This document shows positions 9,634-23,338 of a DNA stretch of 64,000 nucleotides, in pieces. Source of the DNA: Neoarius graeffei (taxonomy: Eukaryota; Chordata; Actinopteri; Siluriformes; Ariidae); assembly GCF_027579695.1 (NCBI RefSeq), contig NC_083587.1:40677732-40741731 (forward strand). The letters run 5' to 3'. Made by a program: the position numbers and the translations under genes. Under the pieces are notes generated by a model. The model made no database searches, was not told where the DNA came from, and saw only the letters and a program-made list of their open reading frames with translations. How positions within the stretch are numbered: position 1 is the first letter of the stretch; every line of letters starts with the position of its first letter.

Positions 9634-12600
9634 GTGAGTTGTTGCATATGTTGACCCTTTGATCAGAATAGAATGTCTATGTAAGATTGAAAAATCTGAA
9701 GATATTTGAAACAACCAGCAAAATGCATAGCCTCAAGTGTTGTCTATGTTGGCCTATATCGCCTACTGTATTTGTATGTGTATACAGATATAAATGTGAG
9801 GAAATATGGCATGAGTTTGAGAAAGCAGTGGTCCAGAGAGCGCCATGCAGTGTGCGAGTGAAAGATTATGAGAGAATGTTTCATGCGGCTTCTCAGTCTC
9901 CTCCCTGTGACAAAGTAAGAATCTCCATTAGAAATATCAAATCTTGTGTCAAGAATTGTTATGCCTGTTTCTGCAACTCCTGATGATCCTTAACCCATAA
10001 CCTCATCACCTGACCTAGAGTCACACTCCTATGGCTTTTCACTGTCACCTGATTACTAATGAAACTCATCTCTTTAAAAACTACTCCCTTAGAATAACTT
10101 AATGTGACTTTTAAATCTTGCCCCAGCAAGATGTTTCAAAGCATGTGTTTGAACCACTACCTTGAGTTGTTTTGGCAATAACCTCTTTTCTGTATACTGA
10201 TTTAGTCATGTCAACTGTTGGTCCTTCTTCCTTGTCTCACGTTTCTGAATCTTCCCTGGCCCTTTTGTCAGCTACAACGTGCTTAATTTAAAAACAAAAA
10301 ATAGGAAACCTATATTTGTCTGTCTGTCTATGACTACTTTGTCAGATAGTTTTTCAGGTGTAGGGATAAAGTGTAATTATATATTATCTTAGCTCACTGT
10401 TCTCCAATAACCAATAAAGGAAAATAGGGACAGCTGAAGGTTAATGCATGTTTTAACTTTATGATTAAAGTATCTAACTCCAATAAGTTTAATTAATTAT
10501 GTGACATCAAAAATATTCTCACTGTTACTAAAAGTGTATTAACTCCATTTTCCAATAGCATTTAATTTACAATAGCTTACAGAAGAACTACAGTGGTGCT
10601 TAAAAGTTTGTGAACCCTTTAGAATGTTCAATATTTCTGCATAAATATGACCGAAAACATCATCAGATTTTCACACAAGTCCTAAAAGTAGATAAAGATA
10701 ACCCAGTTAAACAAATGAGGCAAAAAATTATACTTGGTCATTTATTTATTGAGGAAAATTATCCAATATTACATATCTGTGAGTGGCAAAAGTATGTGAA
10801 CCTCTAGTATTAGCAGTTAATTTGAAGGTGAAATTAGAATCAGGTGTTTTCAATCAGTGGGATGACAATCAGGTGTGAGTGGGCACCCTGTTTTATTTAA
10901 AGAACAGGGATCTATCAAAGTCTGATCTTCACAACACATGTTTGTGGAAGTGTATCATGGCACAAACAAAGGAGATTTCTGAGGACCTCAGAAAAAGCGT
11001 TGTTGATGCTCATCAGGCTGGAAAAGGTTAAAAAACCATCTCGAAAGAGTTTGGACTCCACCAACCCACAGTCAGACAGATTATGTACAAATGGAGGAAA
11101 TTCAAGACCCTTGTTACCCTCCCCAGGAGTGGTCGACCAACAAAGATCACTCCAAGAGCAAGGTGTGTAATAGTCGGTGAGGTCACTGTGGCAGCGGGGG
11201 CATGGTCAAGCGCCGGTCTGTGACAGGAGGGCGGAGTTGGGGAAGGTAAGTGGCAGAATCGCTTCACCTGAGTGTGATTAATCTATGTTTTGTGTGTGTT
11301 CTCCCCAGTAAACCGGGCTATTTAAGGAGGGAGAGCGAGAGCAGAGGAGCTCTCTCTACAACCCGAGGACCGGAATGTGTGTGCGTGCGTGTGTGACTGA
11401 GAGAGAGAAACGCTTCCACTGAAAAGTGCGAATAAAAGAGTTTTGCGAACTCAGTCTCTGTCCTGCCGTCCTCTGTGCTCCACCCACATCTAGCGAACCT
11501 TTACAGTGGTGCCGAAACCCGGGATCGTGGAGCCCCTGTCCTGCAGCCCCATGGAATCCTCCCCGTTCGCGGACTTGATCCACGCCCTCGCCACGGCTCA
11601 GCAGAGCCAGCACCAGGCACTCGTCACGCTCCGGAAGGAGCAGGAGCAGCGCTTCGAAGCCCTGGTGCTGGCTCAACAGGAAGACCGAGAGGCGTTCCGG
11701 CGCCTCCTCGCGTCGGCGGGGTCCACCAGCGCACCGGCCGCGGGCCCGTCTCCCATCACCTTGACTAAGATGGGCCCGCAGGACGACCCCGAGGCATTCA
11801 TCGCGTTGTTCGAACAGGTCGCCGAAGCCTCGGGGTGGCCGATGGAGCAGCGCGCGGCGCGCCTCCTCCCCCTCCTGATGGGAGAGGCGCAGTTAGCCGC
11901 ACTACAGCTCCCCGCCGACCACCGGCTGGCCTACGCCGACCTTCGCCGGGCTGTCCTCCAGCGCGTGGGGCGCACGCCGGAGCAGCAGCGCCAGCGCTTC
12001 CGCGCGCTGCGAATGGAGGAAGTCGGCAGCCCATTCGCGTTCGGCCAGCAGCTCCGGGACGCCTGCTGGCGGTGGCTGAGGGCCGAAGATCGCGACGCCG
12101 AGGGGATCATCGACCAGGTGGCGCTGGAACAATTCATCGCCCGCCTACCCGCCGGAACCGCGGAGTGGGTCCAGTGCCACCGCCCGGCGTCGCTGGATCA
12201 GGCCGTAGGACTGGCAGAGGATCATCTGGCGGCTGTCCCGGCGGCAGGACAACGGCTGTCATCTTCTTCTCTCTCCTCTTCTCTCTCTCTCTCTCTCTCT
12301 CTTCCCCCTCCTCCCGTGTCCCGTCCTCGCCCCATTCCCCTACCACGGAGGCGGGGGCCGGCTCCACCCCAGCCGGCCCGCCGCACCCGTGGTGCCCTCC
12401 CATTTCTCCCTTCTGTGTCTGTCTCTCTCCCCCCTCAGGTGAGTGACCCTCAAACCACAGCTGCAGAGGGGAGGCCCGGGCCGGTTTGCTGGCGCTGCGG
12501 GGAACCGGGCCACCTGCAGCAACAGTGTGTCGCGATGGAGGTGGGGGCGGTGGTGCGGATCCCCGACGCGCCAGAGGCTGCCCTTGATCAGGCCGGAGCA

Positions 12601-15600
12601 TATCGCATACCGGTAAGTGTACAAGGGGCGACATATCAGGCGTTGGTGGATTCGGGTTGCAACCAGACCTCGATCCGCCAAAGCCTGGTGCAAGACGAGG
12701 CATTGGGGGGAGCACAAGGGGTGAAGGTGTTGTGTGTGCACGGGGATGTTCACTGCTACCCGTTGGTGTCGGTCCACATACATTTCAGAGGGGACAAATC
12801 CATAGTAAAGGCGGCGGTTAATCCTTGCCTTACCCACTCTTTGATCTTGGGGACTGATTGGCCGGGATTCCGGGGGTTGATGGCACACCTAGTAAAGAGT
12901 GGGTCCTGCCGGTTAGCGGGGGGGGGTCCCGGTGTCATTTTGGCTGGAGCTGCGGTCGCAGAGCCGTCTACGTCACCTCCGCGACAGAGTGAGGAGCCCC
13001 CGGCCCCTCCTCTTTCTATTGGGGAATCCCTCGCGGATTTCCCACTGGAACAATCGCGAGACGAAACTCTGCGACACGCGTTTGACCAAGTGAGAGTAAT
13101 CGATGGTCAAACGCTCCAGCCGAACGCCACCCCGACCTTCCCCTATTTTTCCATTTTAAAGGATAGGTTGTACCGAGTGACGCAGGACACTCAGACGAAG
13201 GACCGTGTCACCCAGTTGTTAATTCCAAAGAGCCGCCGGGAATTGGTATTCCAGGCGGCTCACTTTAATCCCATGGCGGGACACCTCAGGCAGGATAAAA
13301 CACTCGCCCGGATAATGGCCCGGTTCTATTGGCCGGGGATTCGCGGCGACGTCCGTAAGTGGTGTACGGCGTGCCGCGAATGCCAGTTAGTAAATCCCGC
13401 GGCCATTCCAAAAGTGCCTTTGCGCCCCCTACCATTAATCGAGACCCTGTTTGAAAGAATTGGGATGGATCTCGTCGGGCCATTAGATCGGTCAACACGA
13501 GGGTACCGCTTTATATTGGTTCTGGTGGACTATGCAACGCGATACCCGGAGGCGGTGCCTCTTCGCAATATCTCCGCACGTAGTATTGCAGAGGCCCTCT
13601 TCCACGTCATCTCCCGGGTCGGAATCCCGAAAGAGATTCTGACTGACCAAGGCACCTCGTTTATGTCACGAACACTGGCCGAACTGTATGGGCTACTGGG
13701 TATTAAGCCGATCCGCACCAGCGTGTATCACCCACAGACGGACGGTTTAGTCGAACGGTTCAACCGCACCCTCAAGAATATTATCAAAAAATTCGTAAGT
13801 GAGGACGCACGTAACTGGGATAAGTGGCTCGAACCCTTGTTGTTTGCAGTGCGAGAGGTCCCCCAAGCCTCCATGGGGTTCTCCCCGTTTGAATTATTGT
13901 ATGGGCGTAAGCCGCGCGGCATCTTAGATGTACTGCGGGAAAATTGGGAGGAGGGACCTTCGCAGAGCAAAAATGAAATTCAATACGTTATGGATCTGCG
14001 CGCAAAACTCCACACACTCACCCACTTAACTCAGGAGAATTTGCGGCAGGCCCAGGAACGGCAAACCCGCCTGTACAACAAGGGCACGCGCCTTAGAGAG
14101 TTCACTCCGGGAGATAAGGTACTCGTCCTGCTGCCCACGTCGAGCTCCAAATTAATCGCCAAGTGGCAAGGGCCCTTCGAGGTCACACGGCGAGTCGGGG
14201 ACATCGACTATGAGGTTAGGCGAACGGACAGGGAGGGGGCGCTACAGATCTACCACCTCAATCTGCTGAAGCTCTGGAACGAGGAGGTCCCCGTGGCGTT
14301 GGTGTCGGTAGTTCCGGAGAAGGCGGAGCTGGGGCCGGAGGTCCAAAAAGGGTCATTGGCATCTCGCACCTCTCCGGTCCCCTGTGGAGACCACCTCTCC
14401 CCGACCCAACTCACGGAGGTCGCCCAGTTGCAGGCCGAGTTTTCGGATGTGTTCTCGCCCCTGCCCGGTCGCACCAATCTCATAGAACACCACATAGAGA
14501 CGCCCCCGGGGGTGGTAGTGCGTAGCCGTCCTTATAGATTACCCGAACACAAAAAAAAGGTGGTTCGGGAAGAACTTCAGGCCATGCTCGAAATGGGCAT
14601 CGTCGAGGAGTCCCACAGTGACTGGAGCAGCCCGGTGGTCTTGGTTCCCAAGGCCGACGGCTCGGTCCGGTTCTGTGTGGACTATAGAAAAGTCAACGCG
14701 GTGTCTAAATTCGACGCGTACCCAATGCCTCGTATTGATGAGCTGCTCGATCGACTAGGCACGGCTCGCTTTTACTCGACACTGGATTTGACGAAGGGAT
14801 ATTGGCAGATCCCCTTGACTCCATTATCCTGGGAAAAAACGGCCTTTTCCACACCGTTCGGCTTACACCAGTTCGTCACACTTCCGTTTGGGCTGTTTGG
14901 GGCGCCCGCTATGTTTCAGCGGCTGATGGACCGGGTCCTCCGGCCCCACGCCACCTATGCGGCCGCTTACTTGGATGACATCATCATTTATAGTAATGAC
15001 TGGCAGCGGCACCTGCAACACCTGAGGGCCGTCCTTAGGTCGCTGAGGCGGGCGGGGCTCACTGCCAACCCGAAGAAGTGTGCGATTGGGCGGGTGGAAG
15101 TACGGTATCTGGGCTTCCACTTGGGTAACGGGCAGGTGCGTCCCCAAATTAATAAGACCGCAGCGATTGCGGCCTGCCCGAGGCCCAAGACCAAAAAGGG
15201 GGTGAGACAGTTCCTGGGGCTGGCTGGCTATTATCGTAGGTTTATACCTAATTATTCGGACATCACCAGCCCGCTGACTGACCTCACTAAAAAGGGGGCG
15301 CCAGATCCGGTCCAGTGGACGGAGCAGTGCCAGCGGGCTTTCTCTGAGGTAAAGGCTGCACTGTGTGGGGGGCCACTGTTACACTCCCCTGACTTCTCTC
15401 TCCCTTTTTTGTTACAGACGGATGCGTCGGACAGAGGGCTGGGGGCCGTTTTGTCCCAGCAGGTGGGGGGAGAGGATCGCCCAGTATTATACATCAGCCG
15501 GAAGCTGTTGGTGCGTGAGGGGCGCTACAGCACTATCGAAAAAGAGTGTCTGGCGATCAAGTGGGTGGTCCTCGCCCTCCGTTACTACCTGCTGGGGCGC

Positions 15601-18600
15601 TCTTTCACCCTCTGTTCGGACCACGCGCCCCTCCAGTGGCTCCACCGCATGAAGGATGCCAATGCGCGGATCACCCGTTGGTATCTAGCGCTCCAACCTT
15701 TCAACTTCAAGGTGGTCCACAGGCCGGGGGTGCAGATGGTCGTTGCGGACTTCCTCTCCCGTCAAGGGGGGGGGGAGTCGGCTGCGGGCCGGACGGGCGC
15801 CCGGCCTGAGTCGGGCGGTGGGGGTATGTGGCAGCGGGGGCGTGGTCAAGCGCCGGTCTGTGACAGGAGGGCGGAGTTGGGGAAGGTAAGTGGCAGAATC
15901 GCTTCACCTGAGTGTGATTAATCTATGTTTTGTGTGTGTTCTCCCCAGTAAATTGGGCTATTTAAGGAGGGAGAGCGAGAGCAGAGGAGCTCTCTCTACA
16001 ACCCAAGGACCGGAATGTGTGTGCGTGCGTGTGTGACTGAGAGAGAGAAACGCTTCCACTGAAAAGTGCGAATAAAAGAGTTTTGCGAACTCAGTCTCTG
16101 TCCTGCCGTCCTCTGTGCTCCACCCACATCTAGCGAACCTTTACAGTCACAAAGGACCCCAGGGTAACTTCTAAGCAACTGAAGGCCTCTCTCACATTGG
16201 CTAATGTTAATGTTCATGAGTCCACCATCAGGAGAACACTGAACAACAATGGTGTCCATGGCAGGGTTGCAAGGAGAAAGCCACTGCTCTCCAAAAAGAA
16301 CATTGCTGCTTGTCTGCAGTTTGCTAAAGATCACGTGGACAAGCCAGAAGGCTATTGGAAAAATGTTTTGTGGATGGATGAGACCAAAATAGAACTTTTT
16401 GGTTTAAATGAGAAGCGTTATGTTTGGAGAAAGGAAAACCCTGCATTCCAGCATAAGAACCTTATCCCATCTTAGCCTGGCTAACGCGACTTCAAAGCTC
16501 TCCAAGCATTTGGTCTGGCCAAGCTATTAAGCCAAACCATTTCCCAGAGCCCATGGTTGACCTGCCTCCCTGAAATGCCTCAGTTTGCTACTGGTCGAAG
16601 CCAGAAAAGGCTGTGACGAAGCTTAAACCAATCACATCACTCTTTCCTCTGACGTATGTGACGTGACGGGGCTAACTGGTAGATTAAACCATAGACATCC
16701 TATTATTAAACTCTTACCGAAGCCGGTCGGAAGCAAGGCGAAAACATCCTTCCTTTCAATAAATACCTCCAGGGCTGCTCTTTGCTCCATTTTCAATGAG
16801 AACTTCCCATTGAATGCTTTCAATACAGCATTCGTGAATGAAGCGCTTCCGGCATAGATTCTGTAAACAATCTATGGCTTCCGGTCACAGTTCTACTACG
16901 TCACTGCCTTGAACACGCCTCTACCCAGGGCCGTTGGAGATGCTCAAAGTTGATTGGTTCCCGATTTTTCGGGAGCTTGGAAATGCTGTAGATAGCCTGC
17001 CTGGCCAGACTAAGCTCGGAACAGGCCCTCGTGTTGCATCACGCTTAGGATGGGCGGGCCCAGGCTAATCCCATCTGTGAAACATGGTGGTGGTAGTATC
17101 ATGGTTTGGGCCCGTTTTGCTGCTTCTGGGCCAGGACAGCTTGCCATCATTGATGGAACAATGAATTCTGAATTATACCAGCAAATTCTAAAGGAAAATG
17201 TCAGGACATCTGTCCATGAACTGAATCTCAAGAGAAGGTGGGTCATGCAGCAAGACAATGACCCTAAGCACACAAGTCGTTCTACCAAAGAATGGTTAAA
17301 GAAGAAGAAAGTTACTGTTTTGGAATGGCCAAGTCAAAGTCCTGACCTTAATCCAATCGAAATGTTGTGGAAGGATCTGCAGTTCATGTGAGGAAACCCA
17401 CCAACATGCCAGAGCTGAAGCTGTTCTGTACGGAGGAATGGGCTAAAATTCCTCCAAGCCAGTGTGCAGGACTGATCAACAGTTACTGGAAACATTTAGT
17501 TGCAGTTATTGCTGCACAAGGGGGGTCACAACAGATACTTAAAGCAAAGGTTCACATACTTTTGCCACTCACAGATATGTAATATTATATCATTTTCTTC
17601 AATAAATAAATGACCAAGTATAAAATTTTTGTCTCATTTGTTTAACTGGGTTCTCTTTATCTACTTTTAGGACTTGTGTGAAAATCTGATGATGTTTTTG
17701 GTCATATTTATGCAGAAATATAGAAAATTCTAAAGGGTTCACAAACTTTTAAGCTGCACTGTACCAAGAAGTTAGAGATAAAGTAACAGGTAGGTTTATT
17801 CTACAATATGCAGATATACAATATGCAGCAAAATTGAAATGAAGACAGTTTACAGTGTCATGGACATATGATTCATGTTGGAAAATGCATCTCTCAGCAG
17901 CATGATGGAAAAATGCATGTCTCAGAGGTGTGATGGGAACATGCCTTCTTTATATTGCATACTGAATATGCTTTTATACCAGGGGTGTCCAAACTGATCC
18001 ATTAAGGGCCGTGTGGCTGCAGGTTTTCATTCCAGCCATGCAGCAGCACCCTGATTTGGCTTATTCAATCAACTGACACACCCACCCTTTAATCAAGGGT
18101 GGGTGTGGCTGCAAGTATTTGACTATGTGAAGACAGTTCAGTTGATTGAATGAGCCAAGTCAGGTGTGCTGCTGCATGGCTGGAATGAAAACCTGCAGCC
18201 ACACGGCCCTTTATGGATCAGTTTGGACACCCCTGTTTTATACTGTTGAGACTCTTTTTGAAGTGTATACAGTGTCTTGCAAAAGTATTCATTTGTATGG
18301 TTGTCCTGTTTTGTCATATTACAAGCTGGAATTAAAATGGATTTTTGGAGGGTTAGCACCAACCACTTTAAAGGTGCAAATTGTTTTTTATTGTGACACA
18401 AACAGTAATTAAGATGAAAACACAGAAATCTGGAGGGTTTGCAGGTATTCACACCCCCAAAGTCAATACTTTGTAGAGCCACCTTTTGCTGCAATTACAG
18501 CTGCAAGTCTCTTAGGGTATGTCTCTATTAGCTTAGCACATCTAGCCACTGGGATTTTTGCCTATTCCTCAAGGCAAAACTGCTCTAACTCCTTCAAGTT

Positions 18601-19751
18601 AGATGGGTTGTGTTGGTGTACAGCAATCTTCAATTTATGCCACAAATTCTCAATTGGATTGAAGTCTGGGCTTTGATTAGGCCATTCCAAGACATTTAAA
18701 TGTTTCCCTTTAAACCAGTCCAGTGTAGCTTTAGCAGTAGATTTAAGGTCATTGTCCTGCTGGAATGTGAATTTTCATCCTAGTCTCAAACCCCTGGCCG
18801 ACTCAAACAGGTTTTCCTCCAGAATTGCCCTGTATTTAGTGCCATCCATCTTTCCTTCAGTCCTGATTAACTTTCCTGTCCCTGCAGATGAAAAATATCC
18901 CCACAGCATGATGCTGCCACCACCATACTTCACTGTAGGAATGGTGTTCTCATGGTGTTGGGTTTGCACCACACATGCTGTTGGGCAACCTCCAAATGTG
19001 TTTTCTTAAGCAATTACTTTTTTCTGGTCACTCTTCCATAAAGCCCCACTCTGTGGAGTATATGGCTTAAAGTGGTCCTACACTGTAAAAAAAAAAAAAG
19101 TTATGCCAACTTAAAAATTCAAGGCAACTTACTGCACAGGATTTTTGAGTTTATGTGACAACTAAGATTTTTAAGTTTTGAAGAAAGCTGTGCCAACTTT
19201 GGTCTCAGATAACTTAGCCTTCATATTCACACAAACTTAATTTTTTCAGTTTTACATGATAAGAATTCAACTTTAAGGCCACTAATCTTTCATCCAAGTA
19301 AAAACTTCAAAACTTGAGTTCAATTTTCTTTTTATCCCACAATAAAACAAATAACAATCCAGTTCAAATAGCATGTTTATTTTAACATGATGGTAGCAAA
19401 ACTGCTATAAAACTGTAGTGGCAGTGCTTTTTTGTTAAGTCACACATTCACTTATTTTAAGCCTGAAGCTAATTTGACAAACGAAATGTGCAAACAATTC
19501 AGTACCAGCCAATTAAAATGCTACAAATGGCATACAATGGTGTACTTGGATGAAAGATTAGTGGCCTTAAAGTTGAATTCTTACCATGTAAAACTGAAAA
19601 AATTAAGTTTGTGTAAATATGAAGGCTAAGTTATCTGAGACCAAAAGTATAAGTTGGCACAACTTTCTTCAAAACTTAACAATCTTAGTCGTCACATAAA
19701 CTCAAAAATCCTGTGCAGTAAGTTGCCTTGAATTTTTAAGTTGGCGTAACT

Positions 19752-19803
<52 letters not shown>

Positions 19804-22800
19804 TTTACAGTGTATGGACAGATACTCTCGTCTCCACTGTGGATCTTTGCAGCTCCATCAGTGTTATCTTTGATGTCTTTGTTGCATCTCTGATTAATGC
19901 CCTCCTTGCCCAGTCTGTGAGTTTTGGTGGGTGGCCTTCTGTTGTCAGGTTTGTAGTGGTGCCATATTCTTTCCATTTTGCTATAATGGATTTAATGCTG
20001 CTCCCTGGGATATTCAAAGCTTGGGATATTTTTTATAACCCAACCCTGATCTATACTTCTCCACAACTTTGTATCTGACCTGTTTGGAGTGCTCCTTGGT
20101 TTTCATGTTGCTTGCTTAGTAGTGTTGTACAGTCAGGGTCCTTCCAGAACAGGCTGATTGATATAGACATCATGTGACACATCATGTGACACTTTGATTG
20201 CAAACAGGTGGATCTTAATCAACTAATGATGTGACTTATGATGTGAATTGGTTGGACCAGCTCTTATTTAGGGGTTTCAAATGAAAGTGGGTGAATACCT
20301 ATGCACACTCCAGATTTCTGTTTTTTCAAACAAATTATTGTGTGCCACAAAAAAAAAACAATTTCCACCTTTAAAGTAGTCAGCACGTTGTGTAAATCAA
20401 ATGGTGCTAATCCTCCAAAAATCTGTTTTTTAATGCATCACCAAGGGGGATGAATACTTTTGCAAGACACTGTAGTTACGAGTTTACCAAATGGAAGAGA
20501 CCCCATGTATCTCACCTATGTGTGTCATATGTTAACTAGGTTCTGGAGGCTGAGTTTTGTGTAACAATAGCCCCCTTGCACGTGATATCACACATCACAT
20601 GATGATTTCTCCTGAAGAACAACCAGAAACCCTTTTTTTCTGTTATCAAGGTTCAATCTGTCTTAAATATGGTTCATTTTTGTATTGTTTTTGGTTGTTC
20701 CAATCATTCAAATAGAGAAAAAGAAAAAAGGTATTACCATGCCCCTGGAACTTTGTCTTGAACTTCTGATTGTGGCTTAGGAATTTGACTTGGGCATTTA
20801 TTGAGAAAGGAAATATGCCTGATCCAGGAGTAGATTTTTTTCACAGCAGTAGGAAGAACCCAGTATGCCTTTTTATCTGTAAAAAAACAAAACAAAAAAA
20901 CTGTCAGTGAATCTCTGTTTCACTCCATTCTTCATGGCCCACAACAGTGATGCTATGTGAGAACAGCTCTCTCCCAGGCCTGTCATACAGCTGCAGTGTG
21001 TGTTCATGAGCTTGTCCATCCATCCATTATCTGTAGCCGCTTATCCTGTTCTGCAGGGTTGCAGGCAAGCTGGAGCCTATCCCAGCTGACTATGGGTGAG
21101 AGGTGGGGTACACCCTGGACAAGTCGCCAGGTTATCATAGGGCTGACACAGAGACAAACAACCAGTCACACTCACATTCACACCTACGGTCAATTGAGAG
21201 CCACCAGTTAACCTAATCTGCATGTCTTTGGACTGTGGGGGGAAACCGGAGCACCCAGAGGAAACCAGCCACGGGGGAGGGGGGAGGAACATGCAAACTC
21301 CACACAGAAAGGCCCTCGCTGGCCACTGGGCTCAAACCCAGGACCTTCTTGCTGTGAGGCAACAGTGCTAACCACTACACCGCCATGAGCTTGTCATTTT
21401 ATTTTTATTGACAATCCACTGAGTTAAATATTTTTCAGTCATTCTTTTGTGAGTGGTTAATGTGGAACAGAATATAAATTGTGTCCTGTATCACTCGATA
21501 TAGCCTGTCCTTAATGATACAAAAGTACTGAAAGGAAAGTGCAATGTTAGGCTGGAGGTTTTGACCATCAATTACTTTCACTTTGTCAAAAATGTGCCTC
21601 CGAGACTTGTCCCACGCCTGCTCCAGCAAGAAATCCCCAGAGGGCTTTCCCAAAGAGAGAGGAGGGGTGGTGCCCTCCCCACTTTCCATGTCATCATGAC
21701 ATGGAGCTGACATGGATGGCCCTGGGACCACTTCCCAAGCCAATGTTGCCATGGGATTCCCCCATGACATGCTACTGTGGGACACATCCACGACTGTGTT
21801 ATTAATGTTTTGAACCCAAGCCAATCTGTCCCCAGGATAAGTGGATGGGTGAGGCTCAGGCTAACCACCGCCTCCACACTATACTTTTCACCTCAGAAAT
21901 GAATAGTGATGGGGATTAGCAGATAACACCTCACCTTCACTTGTCATGCATTTCCCAGTGCCCTGCATTGAATCAGGCTTTGATGCATGGAAGTCTGATT
22001 ACAACCAGAGTCCATCAAAACCTGATGTGTACCCCCTTGAATACTCAGACGCAGTACATTCCTGCTCAATCAGGGGAAGCCTGCAGCATGTCAGGAATGC
22101 GAATCAGAATCCCTGCCTCTTTGCAGAAGCGCTGATTACAGGAAATCCTAGTATTCCCGCAGCACCAACAGACCTGCCTGGATTTGCTCCCAGTTTTGGT
22201 GGGCACAGATGGGTCCACCTGTGGAAAAAGAGAGGGGGTTCATGGCAGCACAGGCACAGAAGTGGAGGGGGTGAGGGGACACGAGGGAAGATACAAGTGC
22301 AGGGAGTTGGTTTCAAGGAAATTGGCACCTGTTTCCATGGGGCTGGGATAGGGGAGGGACAAGGAGAGGAAGGGGAAAGAGAAAAAAAAGCTGCGGGAGC
22401 ACCTGCTCCCAGAAATGCTGCCAGATGGTCCTCAGACTACTCGATTGCTCTGTCCAGCGACTCTGGGCAGTGGCACTGGACCCACTCCACTGTTACTCTT
22501 GGCAGGCGAGCAATGAACTGCTCCAGTGCAACCACATTGATGACCTCCTCGATGTCGTGATCTTCTGCCCCAACCACTGCGGGCAGGTGTCCTGGAGCTG
22601 CTGGCCATAGTCAAATGACTGACTGGCTTCCTCCAGTGTCAGCACGCCAAAGCACTCATGGTGTTGCTCGGGGGTGCAGCTAACACACTGCAGGATCGCG
22701 CACTTCAGGTCAGCATACTCCAACCTGCTACCAATGGGCAGTTGCTGGGCCATGACCTCTGCTTCACTGGTGAGGATCAGCAATAGGCAAGCCACTCGCT

Positions 22801-23286
22801 GCTCATCCAGCCACCCCCCAGGCCTCTGCAGCCTGCTCGAAGAGTGCTAGGAAGGCCTCAGGGTTGTGGTGTGGCCCCATTTTTCAGGGTCACTTGGGGG
22901 AAGCCCACAGATGTGGTGGTTGAGGCTCCTGCAGACATGATGCACCTTAGCGCCTGGTGGTCCTCCTGCTGGACCTGGAGCAATGCTTCAAAGTGCCGCT
23001 CCTGCTTGTGATACATGGCGACCAGCCCCTGGTTCTGGTTTTGTTGGGTGGAGGCGAGGGCATGGACAAACTCCTTGAGTGGCAAGAACTCCATGATGGC
23101 GTTTTGTTCCTCAGTCCCAGGTTTTGGCACCAGTATAATGGTTCTCTGACATGAGATAATGAGGAATTGGGAGGCAGGCTTCAGAACAGGTACATTTTTA
23201 TTCTCTATTTTCACTTTTCAGTGATCTTGCACACAGACACACACGTGGGGTCTCACAGTTCTCTCTCTCTCCTTACTGGCTATGTG

Positions 23287-23338
<52 letters not shown>

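Larger units (their letters stand above)
11187..16145 (+). mobile_element. Gmr1-like Ty3/Gypsy LTR retrotransposon, apparently complete
   Basis: A 4959-bp element with two 319-bp LTRs and a 5-bp target duplication GTCAC (11182-11186, 16146-16150). The LTRs differ at four positions by my count, so the insertion is recent. A single long frame encodes gag, protease, integrase, then reverse transcriptase and RNase H. Integrase before reverse transcriptase is the order of the Gmr1 group of Ty3/Gypsy elements, not of ordinary Gypsy elements. Confidence 0.95.
10957..17545 (+). pseudogene. Tc1-like transposase, copy B (split)
   Basis: The frame starts [20 protein letters not shown] at 10957, has a TAA at about 11029, runs to the retrotransposon at 11187, resumes after 16150 ([19 protein letters not shown], then [12 protein letters not shown] with the first catalytic Asp), is split again at 16473, and resumes at 17068 with [24 protein letters not shown] and [14 protein letters not shown]. 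Unlike copies A and C it keeps the catalytic Glu. The end is shifted out of frame near 17390. Confidence 0.85.
10591..17761 (+). mobile_element. Tc1-like transposon, copy B, split by two later insertions
   Basis: Starts CAGTGGTGCTTAAAAGTTTG and ends with the inverse AAACTTTTAAGCTGCACTG, flanked by TA. It contains an LTR retrotransposon (11187-16145) and a 9-bp-duplication element (16473-17067), both with exact target duplications made of Tc1 sequence. Without them it would be about 1.6 kb, the same as copy C. Confidence 0.9.
18440..20017 (-). pseudogene. Tc1-like transposase relic, second family
   Basis: The DNA-binding half is read at 20017-19815 ([17 protein letters not shown], then a [11 protein letters not shown] stretch). 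After the inserted element the catalytic half shows [24 protein letters not shown] and [11 protein letters not shown], with several stops and frame changes. The catalytic Glu is still visible. Inactive. Confidence 0.8.
18270..20472 (-). mobile_element. Tc1-like transposon of a second family
   Basis: Ends CAGTGTCTTGCAAAAGTATT and the inverse, flanked by TA. Transposase relics are on the minus strand. A 732-bp TA-flanked element is inserted at 19081-19812. The family differs from copies A-C in its ends and protein. Confidence 0.9.

Noticed and set aside
9687..9983. Independent 98-codon gene
   Set aside because: It is one cd38 exon (9788-9914) plus intron sequence on both sides.
11798..12715. 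Long proline- and arginine-rich frames on both strands in the retrotransposon
   Set aside because: Shadows of the GC-rich gag-pol frame; no domain.
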